DNA from: Saururus chinensis
Lineage: Eukaryota; Streptophyta; Magnoliopsida; Piperales; Saururaceae
NCBI GenBank assembly: GCA_035235625.1
Contig: CP141142.1
Span: 41,953,644 to 42,017,643 of the forward strand
DNA: 64,000 nt
Direction: 5' to 3'
Both the position numbers and the translations under genes were made by a program. Below the pieces are notes generated by a model that saw only the letters and a list, made by a program, of their open reading frames with translations, searched no databases and was not told the origin of the DNA. Below are positions 38,172 through 50,104 of this stretch, piece after piece (the first letter of the stretch is position 1; each line of letters begins with the position of its first letter).

Positions 38172-41100
38172 TGTAAAGACCCTCATCTCTAAACCGGTTT
38201 TTATTTTATTTAATTATCGGTTATCGTGAGATTAACACGTTTTCTGATTTATTTGGTGATTTTGTGAATAAGTGGTGTTTGTGATGGTTTTAACCAAAAT
38301 AAACTTTGAGATTAGTGGTTTAAGTGATTTTAAAAAAATGTGAATTTTTGGGATTTTTCTAAATTCCCACTATTTTTCTGAAAATTAGGGTTTTGGCAGG
38401 ACCCTGTGGGCCCCACCGTTGAAATTTCGGTTTTTGGGTCAAATGAGCCTAGATGTCTACTTAAGGTCATACAAAATTTTTTAAAATTTTCTTAGACTTA
38501 ATTAGTGCTCACATTTGCAAAATACCCACATTTAGCCTACTTTTCCTATTTACACCCCATAACTTACCCATGCATACCCCAACCCTTACTACAAAAGGCC
38601 AAACCTGAGCCATTTCCATTTTTGAGAACAAGTTAAGGAGGAGAGGTCAGGCCTAATCCCCAATTAGGCCCGGATTAGAAGGTGCTTAAGGTAAATCTAC
38701 TCTAATTAAGCACTAAACACTAATTTTCTTCTTAATCTCTTCCAAATCTACAATTTTTCCCTTGTTTCAATTCGTTTTTGGACATCAAAAACTACTGATT
38801 TGTATTTTACTACAAACCCTAGCTTTCAAATTTTGATTTTTATGTTCAACAAGCCCTAGATCTAAGTTTTAATTAGGGATTTCTTTGGTAAATCGATTTT
38901 TAATGGAGTTTAATCCAAACTCTATGTTTTTGGAAGGTTTTCAAGAAGGGTGATCCTTAAATCCGAGCTTAATCAAGTGCTAAGGTAATGGACCTTCAAA
39001 ATTTCAGTTTATCCATGATAAACTCTTGATTTCTGGCTTATTTCGAATGAAGTTACTTGATTTGGTGTGTTAATGACATGATTAGAAAATGAAAATATTT
39101 AATCCCGATTTTTTAGGGTTTTGTATTATTATGATATGGTTTGACATTCTGGAAGTCATGAAGGACTTTTGATGATGATTAGGGTGTTAGATGTTGATTT
39201 GAAGTGTTATCAATAGTGTTTTGGTTTAGATTTGCGAAAGGAAGAAGATGACCAGTTCTGCCTTGTTGGCGTTCGAACGGCCCTTCTGGGCGTTCGAACG
39301 GCATTGTTGGATCGACAGATTTTCAGTTCAACCAATCGAACTGCCTCCTGGGCGTTTGAACGGCCAAACTGTGAATTTGAATTTTTCTTGTTTAGCCAAT
39401 CGAACTGACTGAAGGGCGTTCGAACGGCTACACAGCAAAATTGTGTTCTAATGCATGATGTTTATTTTGATGATTCCACTTTAGCTTGCCAATTTCATAT
39501 AAATGTGAAGTGTTTTAAGCTATGTTATGCTATTGAAAAGGCATGCTATTGAGGTTATAAAGTTAGAATATATGCTTAGAGATTTGTGGAATGACATGTT
39601 TTGTGGCATGATGTTGGAATTGTCATCTTGAAATTATGAATGGTTGATTCCTTTTGGTTAACCATATTTTCAGTAGGACTACAACCTATTATTGGACTGA
39701 TTTGTCGTGATAAAATGTGGTTAGTTGATGTGTGGATGTTGGTGAATGTCATGACTCAAGGATGAAATGAATGATCTTATATATGTTTAGCCGTTGTGGT
39801 TGAGTTTTCATTTGAGTTATGATTTCAACGATTTTTCTCTTATGATTTCCGTTGGAATTCATGTTTAGATAGTAATTCACATGTGTAGTGTGGTAGTGAG
39901 TTTAATTTCAAGTATGTTGACATGCATTGTGTGGAGTGCTTCTACTAGTTACACACACATGTGGGGGTTAAATGATGATGTTGAGCTTGATATTGTGATT
40001 ATGAATGATGCATTAGGGGCTGAAGAGAGCACTTATCATGGATTAGGATTCATGTATGCCTTGTTTACGTATGTACCATGCTACATGCATCATGAAAATG
40101 GATTTCCAATTGAGGCTTCATTGAGGTTAATCGAATTTGACCGATTGGATGCAATATGGTAAAATTGTGTGCCGAATTGATCGGTCATGGATTAATCGTA
40201 AGTTGATTGGTCCGAAAGGACATGTTTTGATTTGAGTTCCTGTGTGGAACGAGTACACTCCCCGGGTTGAGTCTAATTAAATGGAATTATATGGGGACAA
40301 GTTGTGTACTTGTCTTGCGGATTGTAAGAATGTTATTATGAGTGTCATCTGGACCCTGAGAATCCAGTGTAGTATGCTATGTGCACCCGCTACCACGTGT
40401 TATAGGGTTCTCTGTGTGAGAACTCAGGGTCTTCCCTCTGCAGGAGATGTCTCTGAGCGAACACCCCTGCTCTAGATTCTCTGTGTGAGAATAGGACATC
40501 CTTGGCCAGGATCGTCCAGGGCAAGCAGATTTTTAGGGATTAACAACCCCGAACTTTCTTGAATTCTTGTGTAGAATTTTGGACCATGACACACCTTAGT
40601 GGCCTTGTCTATATTCTTGTCTGTGTGACACTAAATTGTGATTACTCATTGATGGGGGTTGTTATGATATGATGCACGATGAAATATATATGTTAGAGAT
40701 ACATTCATGCAGGTTGACTATGATATGATGCATGATGAATTATGTATGTTTGAGATATATTTCATGGAGGATGTTATGATGAGAATGAAATTATGTGGAT
40801 TATGCACTATGATGCAGTTTTAGGTGATGTGTTTGTGTGATCAAAAAATGCTGCACCTTGCCAACCTTTGATCTGAATGATTATATTGCTATGCTATCGT
40901 GTTTTCGATGTTGATAGTGATATTAAAAACCATTGCTGAGTTTGTTAAACTCACCCCTCTTTCTTGTATTTTGCTTTGGGGCTGCGTGGTGCGACACGTA
41001 GACGGACAAGATCTCTTCTTTGAGGAAAGGTCGGAGATAACTTGGATGTGATCGTGGAGATCGTTGTGTGACTTATTTCCTTTGGTTTTATGCTTTATAT

Positions 41101-41439
41101 TTAGAACCTTTGTGTAGGGTTCTTTGTTTTGGATTTATGTCACATTTTGTAGTTGTGTTTGCTTAAGACTTATTTTGAGCCAGTGTGGGCTAGTTAACTA
41201 AGCATGTGGGTTTGAGTTTAGTTGTTTACTTTGTGATAAGCAACTCCCTTTCTTTCTTTCTTTCTTTCTTATTTACTCTTGCTTAAAGGATTGTGCGTAC
41301 TCCATAATTCTGTTAATCGCCTGTGGTTAGGGTTAAGTCTTTTGCTAGATCGTTTCTCAATTTTCTTTCGTCGCCCCCGTGCGCTTGACCGGCCCTTAGA
41401 CCGGGTTTGGCTCGGGTCGGACATCACCGGGGCGTGACA
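38172..41439 (+). mobile_element. Long LTR-like element, copy C (3.3 kb), looks whole as a solo LTR
   Basis: Perfect 5-bp target duplication AAATT (38167-38171 and 41440-41444). Starts TGTAAAGACCCTC and ends GGGGCGTGACA. Same layout as copies A and B: the TTCGAA word cluster (39268-39430), few 56-bp units (about 40660-40770), the hairpin GAGTTT-GTT-AAACTC at 40938-40952, and a (CTTT)n tract near 41252-41272. No coding capacity. Inserted in the gypsy debris. Confidence 0.82.
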
Positions 41440-41444
41440 AAATT

Positions 41445-42316
41445 GCTCTAAACTACATCTTCCATAAGCTTGTTGTCCATGTTCTACATGTGAAGATTAT
41501 ATTATGTTTTGCTCCTATGTTGTCCAAACTTTCCATTCTATGTTCTTTCTATTAATAGGCCAAAAGCTAATGAAATTTTCTTGTTAAAGACCCGCTGAAT
41601 TGTTGATGTAGTTTCTTTATTTAGATTGACTAATCCTTCCTTTCCATGGCCCTGCAATATTTCTTCTCAATGTCCAGTTGTTGGACCTTCTATTTACTCT
41701 CTGATTTCTTTCTTTATATGAAGTTTATTGACTCTCTATATTTTGTTGGCCGCCCTCTCTCTATCAAGAAAATCTTCAATTTCCTTAGAAGGCACAATCC
41801 GATGTCATCTTCTTGATTGTTTCTGGCTTCACCTGTTTTTTTTGCTAATTCCATAATACGGGCTCTTTTAGCTTGAGAAACTTTGAGAGAACTTGCACAA
41901 AAATCCATCCCTAATGCTCCAAAATAACCTCTTCATGTATTAAGCTTGTCAAAACAAATTTAGAAGATAATTAAACTCTAATAAGCCAATATTAATATAA
42001 AATCATCCTTAAAATGTATAAAACTAGGGTATATAAATGGTTATATTATGAGCATATCATGTGTCAAACTTGATGACAGTGAACCACTATTTCATCAGTA
42101 GGTTCATTAATGCATCGATGTTCGCCGGCAAAATTTTTATTCCAAACTAAGATTAAACAAACTTCACTTAGCGTCATTACCACTTCCCCCTGAGTTCATT
42201 ACTCAAGAGTTATATGTTTAAGAAATAAATTCATTAGTTTTAAAGACACAAGAACCATGCAAGGTCTAAAACAAATCATGAATAATTGCATAGAAATTTC
42301 TTACAAAATTATGGTG
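41445..42316 (-). mobile_element. Probable LTR portion of the gypsy relic
   Basis: In minus sense it follows a purine-rich tract and a TGTGACACC-type LTR start at about 42316, right after the end of the pol relic, which is the expected position of a 3' LTR. It continues across copy C into 36-38 kb debris. The 64-codon minus ORF at 41714-41908 is not recognisable. Confidence 0.4.
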
Positions 42317-42329
42317 TCACATCCTTCCC

Positions 42330-43520
42330 TCTTTAAAAGGATTATGTCCCCAAACTTTGAGTACTTACTAGTAAACGAATGAGGATAAAGCCTTTTGAAT
42401 TTTGCTTCCAATTCCCAAATCATCTTTTCCATTGCTTGACTCCTCCAAAGAACCTTAATCATCAATATTTCCTTATTTCATAAGGATCTAATTTTTCTAT
42501 CAAGAATCATTGCAAGTTTTTCTTCAAAGGTAAGATCAAGTTATAGCTTTACACTTGAAATATCAATCATATGTGAGGGATCAAATATGTACTTTCTTAA
42601 CATTAATACATAAAAGACATTATGAACCTCAACTAGACTTGGTGGTAGAGCAAGTTTATATATTATTGGTCCAATCCTTTATAATATTTGAAAAGGACCT
42701 ACATATCTAGGACTTAATTTCCCTTTTTCACCAAATCTTATTACTCCCTTGGAAGGTAATACTTTAAGAAACACACGATCTTCTTCTTTGAACTCCAATT
42801 CTCTTTTTCTCAAATCAACATATTTCTTTAATCCACTTTGGGTTGTGAGAAGTTTCCTCTTAATGTCATAAATCATTTCAACAATATGACTTATCAACTC
42901 TTCTTTAAAATGTTGTCTTTCTTCAACTTCATTCCACATTGTGGGTGATCGACAACGTCTTCCACACAATGCTTATATGGTATCATTCTAATGCTAGAAT
43001 GAAAACTATTACTGTAAAAGAATTCTACGAGTGGTAGGAATCCGTCCCAATTTCCTTTCTATTCCAACACACAAGCTCAAAGCTTATCTTCTAAGGTTTA
43101 TATTATTCTTTTGGATTGTCCATTTGTTTGATGATGAAAGGCTGTGTTGACTTATAGCTTAGTTCCCAAGGCATTTTGGATGTTTTTCCAATAGTTAGAT
43201 GTAAACTTGAGATCTTTAGCTAACACTATTTATAGTGGAATTCCATGTAATCTCACTATTTCTTAAATGTACAACTTTGCCAAACTTTCAGGTGATTGTG
43301 TCTATCTGATGGGTATAAAATTGGTAGATTTAGTCAATCTATCCACCGTAATAAAATCTATTGTGATGTCTTCCCATTTCTATTGAGGTATATCCAAAGG
43401 GTTAAGTGCCTTAGTCAGTAGTTCAACCTTCACTTATTGACAAATTAAACATAGAGACATAAAATCTTCAATATCTATTTTTATCCCATTCCACAAAAAT
43501 TCTTCTTTTAAGTCTCTATA
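42330..43520 (-). pseudogene. Ty3/gypsy chromovirus integrase relic
   Basis: Fossil pol piece on the minus strand. Catalytic-core-like words (KVELLTKALNPLDIP, ITIDFITVDRLTKSTNFIPI, AFHHQTNGQS) lie at about 43060-43440. The C-terminal part with CGRRCRSP, DLRKRELEFKEEDRVFLKV and GKLSPRYVGPFQIL lies at 42679-42969. The latter pattern is typical of chromoviral integrases. It is broken in many places, and only the 3' part of pol is present. Confidence 0.8.
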
Positions 43521-43522
43521 CA

Positions 43523-44840
43523 TGTAACGCCCTATAATTTTGCACCATTTTTCTTTAAAATTTATAATTTTTTTTACAATGTAACGACTATAAATTGAAA
43601 AAGAAATAAAATATTCTAAAACATGTGAAAACTATTTATTTAAATATAAATCATTGTACATAAGTTTTTCAACCTAAACTTTGTCAAATTGTCATACAAC
43701 CAAACCAAATAATCTCAAGCATGAACCGAACACAAAACATGAAAATTAAATGTCATTGCCATGGGCTTAAATGAAAATATACTCCAAACATCTTCGAGTA
43801 CAAACCCCATAACAATTTAGAGTGTGAAGTCTCATATACAAGTCCACAAAAAAAAAATCAAACTCTCCTCTCACCCAATACATCCAATCATAGTAATTAA
43901 ATAAAAACTCATATTGAGTCCAAAGTACAAATAAAAATAACAAAGCCTGGTATCTAAGGAGCTCTCGATCAAAGACCTGCAGAAGCCTCCAAAATATATG
44001 GGGCTAAAAAGAAGGAAAATGAGTATTTTCATACTTAGTGAGAGAGTTCTAATAAGTGAACTTTGTAACTTCACACACAACTACTTTCATGGAACATCAG
44101 TATGAAGTAGGAAAGCATAATAGGATCAAAGACTCACAAAAAAGCATATGCTCATACACATTAGCTTATTTGACATTCTTAACCATATTCATACACTTAC
44201 CGTCTTATTTATGCCATTGTACTCAAATTTGTATGCTTATAGACTTACTCAAAGAGTCTTACAATTACTCTTATTCAAATGTTTACAAATTTACTCTTAC
44301 TAAAAATCTTACAATCTTACCCTTACTCGAAATCTTACACTTACTATTGGCAACTAGAGCTCTTTACAATTTAATCCGCATGAGTGAGAAAAAAATGATT
44401 GTCAATGGGGCATCACCTTAACCTCCAGGGAGTAACTAAATGTCATGAACTTTTTCAAATGCAATGCACACTTATGCTTATAGGGCATAGGATCAAACAA
44501 GTAAGAGCATATACATGATACTACTTACCTGAACACACAAATGTCTACTCTTTGGAGCCATATTGTGCCAACTAATGTCCGAAACTATATATTGCTACTT
44601 TTGGGCAAAAAACTTATAGTGCCAACTCTAGGCAAAAATATACAATGTTTTTCAATAGAGTATCAAACATCTGTGCTTAAATATAATACCAAGGCAACAT
44701 CTCGTAGGATAAACACCATAGCTAGATATGAGAAATGTTCAACTAATAATTTACTAGCTGGCTCAAACACAAAACTTAATTTGTTTAACCCTTAAGGTTT
44801 CATATTTACAATCTTACACATATAGACTTACTCTTATACT
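43523..44840 (-). mobile_element. Fragment of LTR family E, reverse orientation
   Basis: Starts on the plus strand with TGTAACGCCC at 43523, the reversed 3' end of a TG...CA unit. In minus sense it parallels the last 1.3 kb of element E: GTAAGAGTAAG-rich tract (44190-44340), AGTGGCACC/TTGCC words near 44610, and an AGTAT-GAAA-ATACT hairpin at 44021-44036, about 500 bp from the end. The inner boundary near 44840 is approximate. Broken fossil. Confidence 0.55.
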
Positions 44841-44869
44841 CGATGACTAGAGCCAAGAGTACCCAAATT

Positions 44870-46615
44870 TATGGATCATAGGCTACAACCTCGAGAAGCT
44901 TGTCATGGGTGGGCCTACTTTAAATTTACGAAATAACATGCCCTTTCATGGTCTTGTTAGGTAGGGGTTGTCGATACGTGTCTAACGGTATTAAGAACAC
45001 GTGAATACAAGTTCAAGGTACAAAGTTATTTGAGTTTGAATTTTTAAATCAAAGTTGAAATAAAAAAATAATAACTGTGTCAATGTGCTATTAGCGTCGC
45101 ATGCAGCAATTGTGCATGACATGGCCAGCATTGCCAGCCGTTGGATGTGCACCATGTGGCATACATCTTATTGTTGCAAAATGCTATAAAAAGGGGAAGA
45201 GGATTCATTATTCCTCACACTCTTCTCCTCTCTATGGATTTTTGCTTGTCTTCAAAACTTTTGTTCCAATTTCTAGAGCCATTTATAACCTGAATTCAAC
45301 CGTTCAAAGAGTGAACATAGCTAATTTGAGGGTGCTCTACACCATGGAAGGATTCATTTATTGAGATAATGACTATAGAGGGGGGAACAACCTGGGGCAA
45401 GAGGAGGTTTCGCCGACCTGAAATGAGAGATCATCCCAGCTCAAGGGGAGATTTTGCCTGCCACTTCTGAGCTTGGAAGAAGAGATCATTCTGATGCAAG
45501 AGGATACTCTGCTTACTGCTCTTTAGTCTGGAAAGAGAGAACACCCTATGAGTAAGGAGAGGCTCCATCTGCTATCCACTTTCTTAACAAAAAAAATCAA
45601 GAGCAAGTGTAGGTGGTTTTAACTTCTAATTCATTGTTATGACTAGGCCGTATATTTCCATAATTCTTCGTCTTATATAAAAAGTATTTTGAAAAAGGGT
45701 ATCATTAGGGGTTGAACAAATGCTTAAATAATAGCGCCTTGTACACCTCTTAGTGGGATTTCATCGTGATACAAACTTTGAAATATTGTTATTATTTGAA
45801 TGACATTACAAATGGTTTTTGAATAATTAGATTTGAATGGTAGTTATTTAGTATAAAGCTAAAAAACTATTATCGATTTTGAAGAGTATTTATTTGGTAT
45901 AAAGGCCCAAAACTATAAGAGTTATGACTCTTAGACATTGCCTATTGAGACATATGGGGCACCCATAAATTGGGATATAGTGGGAAAATATCTTTCATTT
46001 TGATCCCATTGACCCACCCACGAGCATGAGTGTATGTTAATTCAGTATTGACGACATTATGTGAACGATCATTTTATCCAATTTTAAAAGATTTATTAGA
46101 TTATGTGAGAGATTGTTTTATCCGATTTTTCATAAAAAAAAGTTACCTTCGGATTCTACGTGAGTTGACAATGATATTTCAATTTATTCCAAGTCGACTA
46201 TGGAATATTAATTATATGAACTATTTAATCAATATTTTATGTCATTTTTATAATATTCTATGTTATTACATGTTAGTAGAATTTAATTTTACCTATTAAG
46301 TATAAATATACTCATGCACCCCTAAATGATGCATGTACAAATGTAGAGATATATTTTAACAACAAAACCCTATAGAAATTCAAAAATCATAGCTTTTGCA
46401 ATTTTTGTTAAGTTTTTTAGTTATATTTTAATTATATACATAGTGTTGAATTTGTTAGGCATGTTAAACCATGTTATGTAAGTTTCTAATAATTTAAATT
46501 AATAAAAAAATTACTCTACTTTACAAAATTTAAATCTTTGCTCCTTTCATACTTAAATTGATGGGATTCTGAATTTTAATTTTAGTTGAAAACTTAATTG
46601 TCATAGTGTGACCTA
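44870..46615 (+). mobile_element. Fragment of LTR family D
   Basis: Parallels element D from its CCTCGAGAAGC block (here near 44890) through a GCTATAAAAAGGGG promoter-like box (about 45182), the CGCCTGCCGCT/GGAAGA-rich leader, and the hairpin near 46298-46313, to about 46615. The left start of the family is missing. Fossil without coding capacity. Confidence 0.6.
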
Positions 46616-47300
46616 TAGGAGCCTCCCAAAAAGTGCTCAAAAGGAAAATATTTTGCTATAAAAACCTTGGCCACTAAAAAACTGTCATTCTTGAGAATAC
46701 ACAACCCTACTTAGCAAGGAGAGAGAGATTAAACAATCTCAAGTTCTTGAAGCCCACACCCCCTTCCTACCTTAGGGAGCATAAATTATTCTAGCTAACC
46801 CATTGTATGCGGCGATCAGTGTTGTCTCCACTAGAAATTTACAATGGGAGATGAGATCTCTTTGGTCACCCATTCGGACACGAAGTGCAACATGAAATAA
46901 GTGGTTATCGTATGCCCTACAACCATGGTAAGTGTAGCCTTAGCTCATTTAGGAGAGGGTCAACTCCTTCTAGCCCCCTAACCTCCTTCGAATTTTGTCT
47001 TGGATGTCTTTAAAGGAGTTTATCTTGTTTCTCCCCAGGGAAGTAGAATTTTTCAGTAGAGATGCCCTGGATGTGCTTAAAATGCTTGCCATTGTGCATG
47101 GTCCGGGGTATTCCGGCTAAAGATAGAGAGCTTGGCGGCGTTGATCATTTGGCCCCACATTTGTTCATAAGATGTTCTTAGTACGCTCAATGATAATGTG
47201 GAATTTCCACCACTAATCGAAATGTCGCCATTACCCACACCATTTCATCGAATAACCCGCGATGGAACAAGGACATTAACGTCATTCGACCTCTCATCCA
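46616..47300. other. Region upstream of RPL12, possible LTR leader debris
   Basis: A GCTATAAAAACC box near 46653 is followed by a leader-like tract similar in style to LTR R regions in this window. I could not match it to one of the families or bound it. No gene seen. Confidence 0.3.
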
Positions 47301-47303
47301 GCA

Positions 47304-47413
47304 AAACCCTAACGCCATATAGCTCGGTAATAAGAAAGATTATACTTACATAGCTCATCTCTTGTGGGTTGTGGCCTCTCATTTCCTTCCTTCCCTCCCA
47401 ACCAAAACCCTAG
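47304..47413 (+). promoter_or_regulatory. Telo-boxes and pyrimidine tract of RPL12
   Basis: AAACCCTAA at 47304-47312 and AAACCCTAG at 47405-47413 are telo-box elements typical of plant ribosomal protein promoters and leaders. A pyrimidine-rich stretch at 47381-47399 lies just ahead of the second box, which is 15 bases before the ATG. I see no convincing TATA box, as is usual for this gene class. Confidence 0.65.
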
Positions 47414-47427
47414 CCCTCCTCGTCGCC

Positions 47428-47928
47428 ATGCCGCCGAAGTTCGACCCGTCCCAGGTGGTGGACGTCTTCGTCCGTGTGACCGGCGGCGAAGTGGGCGCGG
47501 CCAGCTCCCTGGCCCCGAAGATCGGGCCGCTCGGTTTGTCCCCCAAGAAGATCGGAGAGGACATCGCCAAGGAGACGGCCAAGGACTGGAAGGGCCTCCG
47601 CGTCACCGTCAAGCTCACTGTCCAGAACCGCCAAGCCAAGGTCTCGGTCGTCCCCTCCGCTGCCGCCCTCGTCATCAAGGCCCTCAAGGAGCCGGAGAGG
47701 GACCGCAAGAAGACTAAAAATATCAAGCATTCGGGCAACATCTCCCTCGATGACGTCATCGAGATCGCCCGGATCATGCGGAACCGGTCCATGGCCAAGG
47801 ATCTCAGCGGCACCGTCAAGGAGATCCTCGGCACCTGCGTCTCCGTCGGGTGCACGGTCGATGGAAAGGACCCCAAGGACTTGCAGCAGGAGATCTCTGA
47901 GGGGGACGTCGAGGTCCCTTCCGAGTGA
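47428..47928 (+). CDS. RPL12: 60S ribosomal protein L12 (uL11)
   Basis: Intact intronless gene for a 166-residue cytosolic ribosomal protein, the usual plant length. uL11 binds the GTPase-associated centre of 25S rRNA and forms the base of the P-stalk that recruits elongation factors. Visible hallmarks: MPPKFDPSQ start, the N-terminal domain with proline-rich [13 protein letters not shown] (31-43), then the C-terminal rRNA-binding domain with [18 protein letters not shown] (97-114), [16 protein letters not shown] (120-135) and [13 protein letters not shown] (137-149). The frame is open back to 47362, but residues before MPPKF are not conserved and the ATG at 47428 sits in a good GCCATGCC context. 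Third codon positions are nearly all G or C. Telo-boxes upstream point to co-regulation with other ribosomal protein genes. Confidence 0.97.
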   Translation: MPPKFDPSQVVDVFVRVTGGEVGAASSLAPKIGPLGLSPKKIGEDIAKETAKDWKGLRVTVKLTVQNRQAKVSVVPSAAALVIKALKEPERDRKKTKNIKHSGNISLDDVIEIARIMRNRSMAKDLSGTVKEILGTCVSVGCTVDGKDPKDLQQEISEGDVEVPSE

Positions 47929-50104
47929 ATTCAGCTGAAGAATAAGTGGAGTTGATCGAAATGCGAGAATTTGGTGAATTAGGGTTTTTCTGTCGTTTCA
48001 TTTTCGATTATCGATACTCCATTTTGATGCGCTCTCTTTTTTGTGAGTTTGGATAGTGGAAAAATGTCCTTTGCTGCTATTGTCTTGTCAAGTTCCTTTT
48101 TCCTATTAAGTAGTGATTTATCTCCGATGAGTAGAGGAGTTGGGATGATATCTCGGAATGTAGCCGTGATAATTAGGCACCTTAAAATATTTGATCATAT
48201 AGCGAGGATTCATACCAATTTATTATGTCAACGCTGGCTTGTTTTCTTCTCAATCTGCTTTTAGTTTTTGTCTGTAATTTTGGCACAAAATGTTGAAATC
48301 AATTCTGGATCTAGTTGCGTTGTGCTAATTTGTAGTATTATTTGCATTCGTGTGGCTGTGTTCTAGAATTGAATTCAACTTCGTGGACCAGGATTTTGTT
48401 TCTGAAATTAAGCTATTCCACGCAAAGGTGTATTTCCGGTGTTTTGCTCCATTTGTTCTGCTAATGGTCTTTGCTGGTCACTGGCTTGTGTGATGGATTG
48501 CGAGGTGATTTGTATTGCTGTCCACATTGAGCTTGGGTGGAGCTTTGATTCATGATGCTCCTTTGTATTTGATCTTTTTTTTGGTACATGCGATTTTGTA
48601 TCACTGTTACTGGGATTATGGTATGACAAGTATATATATTACAGGTTTCAATTTGATGCAATTACATAGATTTTTATAGTTACTGCTGTTTGTGATGCAA
48701 CTAGAAGAAAACTATAGGGAAGCTGTGTGCATGAAATTTGAGGGTACCCAATTGGGCTAGTCTGAGAGACATGAGTCAACTCGGGATCAGCATTTGATAT
48801 GAAACCTAGTAGGCTAACGTGGTGGTAATTGAAGAAAATAAGTTGAAACAATGAAGCATTTATGAGGAAGTTGCGGCTAACACTTGCTGTAAGTGCTTGA
48901 GGTGAAAAAAGATTAGTCATCTATTGGTTAGGAGGTGCATTCACCAAGCTGAAAGCCATTATTATTAAGGATTACTACATATTATTATTATTGTGACAAG
49001 TTATGCTTTCTATTATTATTAAGGATGTGTCTTTTACGAGGGTAAGCTCGGAGATTATATGTGTGTTAAATTAATGCTCTCAATTATGTCTTGCCTTTGT
49101 TCAAAGGATATCGACCATTTACTTTGGCTTACTGTATATTGGTCTGTGTTATGTGTTCATGTAGCTTTTATTCTGATTGGGTCTAGGCTGTTTGTTCCCA
49201 TTAAAATGTTTTACCCTGGTCAGTAGTTGGTAGGATTACAAATTTACAAAACGAATATTGGAGGGCCTAAAACTTAAGGGTGACAAACTCTTTATACCTT
49301 TTTGAAATACATACATGGCCCCACTTTGAAATACAGTAGTCCAGTCAATTTCATTGACCCGTCCAATTTGGGGACTAAGAATCATCTCTGGAAGAGCAAT
49401 GCTATAGCTAACAGATAAGCACCTTAGTCAAAGTTTCCTTGTGGTGGGATTTGTTGGTTAAATTATTTTCCTTTCTTGTAATCATTACTGCATAATCTGA
49501 TATGGGTTAATCTTGAAATAAGATTTCACCCATAGCTTGGGTAGGGTTGTTGTTGTTGTCATTTGAACAGGGCAATTCTTGTTCTCATGCATCTCTTTCA
49601 TGGGTCGTCTTGCATAAATTGAGATGGTAACCAAGAGTTCCAAATCTCTTATCTGTTTTCCCTACTTTTTGTTGTATGCGTGGAACGTACTGCTAATCTA
49701 TCATAAAATGAAATACCTTCCATCCCATAGTCATTATACGTTCGTTGTTGTCAACGTTCATGAATGACAAATAACGTGCAAGCTTTGTGGCTCCATCACG
49801 CATAGCCAATCGCTCGATGGATGCAAATAATTCAATTCAAGTGAAAGGGGCACAATAAGTTGTTCTAACTCGTGATATTCATCAATAAATTTACTGTTTG
49901 AATTAACAAATGCATTCATGTTTACATGTCGCTGACCTTAAATTGTTGAAAAAAAGGCATTACTTCATACAAAATTGGCCCTTCTCGTCCAGGATGCTTA
50001 CTCTTTCACTGGCTTGGTGTCTCATCGTGAACTGATAACAACATGATCAACGAGATAAAACATTCTCACCAACCAAAATTGAAGGTTATTCACACCTTAA
50101 GAAG
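47929..50104. other. Intergenic DNA between RPL12 and WAP
   Basis: The first few hundred bases are the likely RPL12 3' untranslated region (AATAAG at 47941; further T-rich sequence after 48200). The rest is AT-rich without a supportable gene or bounded repeat. Small ORFs at 48408-48920 minus have no recognisable domain. The 3' untranslated region of the WAP gene probably occupies the last few hundred bases. Confidence 0.5.

Noticed and set aside
39268-39430. GTTCGAAC words as tRNA B-boxes or tRNA genes
   Set aside because: No A-box, acceptor stem or cloverleaf can be drawn around them; they repeat as part of the LTR family.
47362-47427. 22-residue N-terminal extension of RPL12
   Set aside because: Not conserved in the family; the ATG at 47428 has a better context and gives the standard 166 residues.
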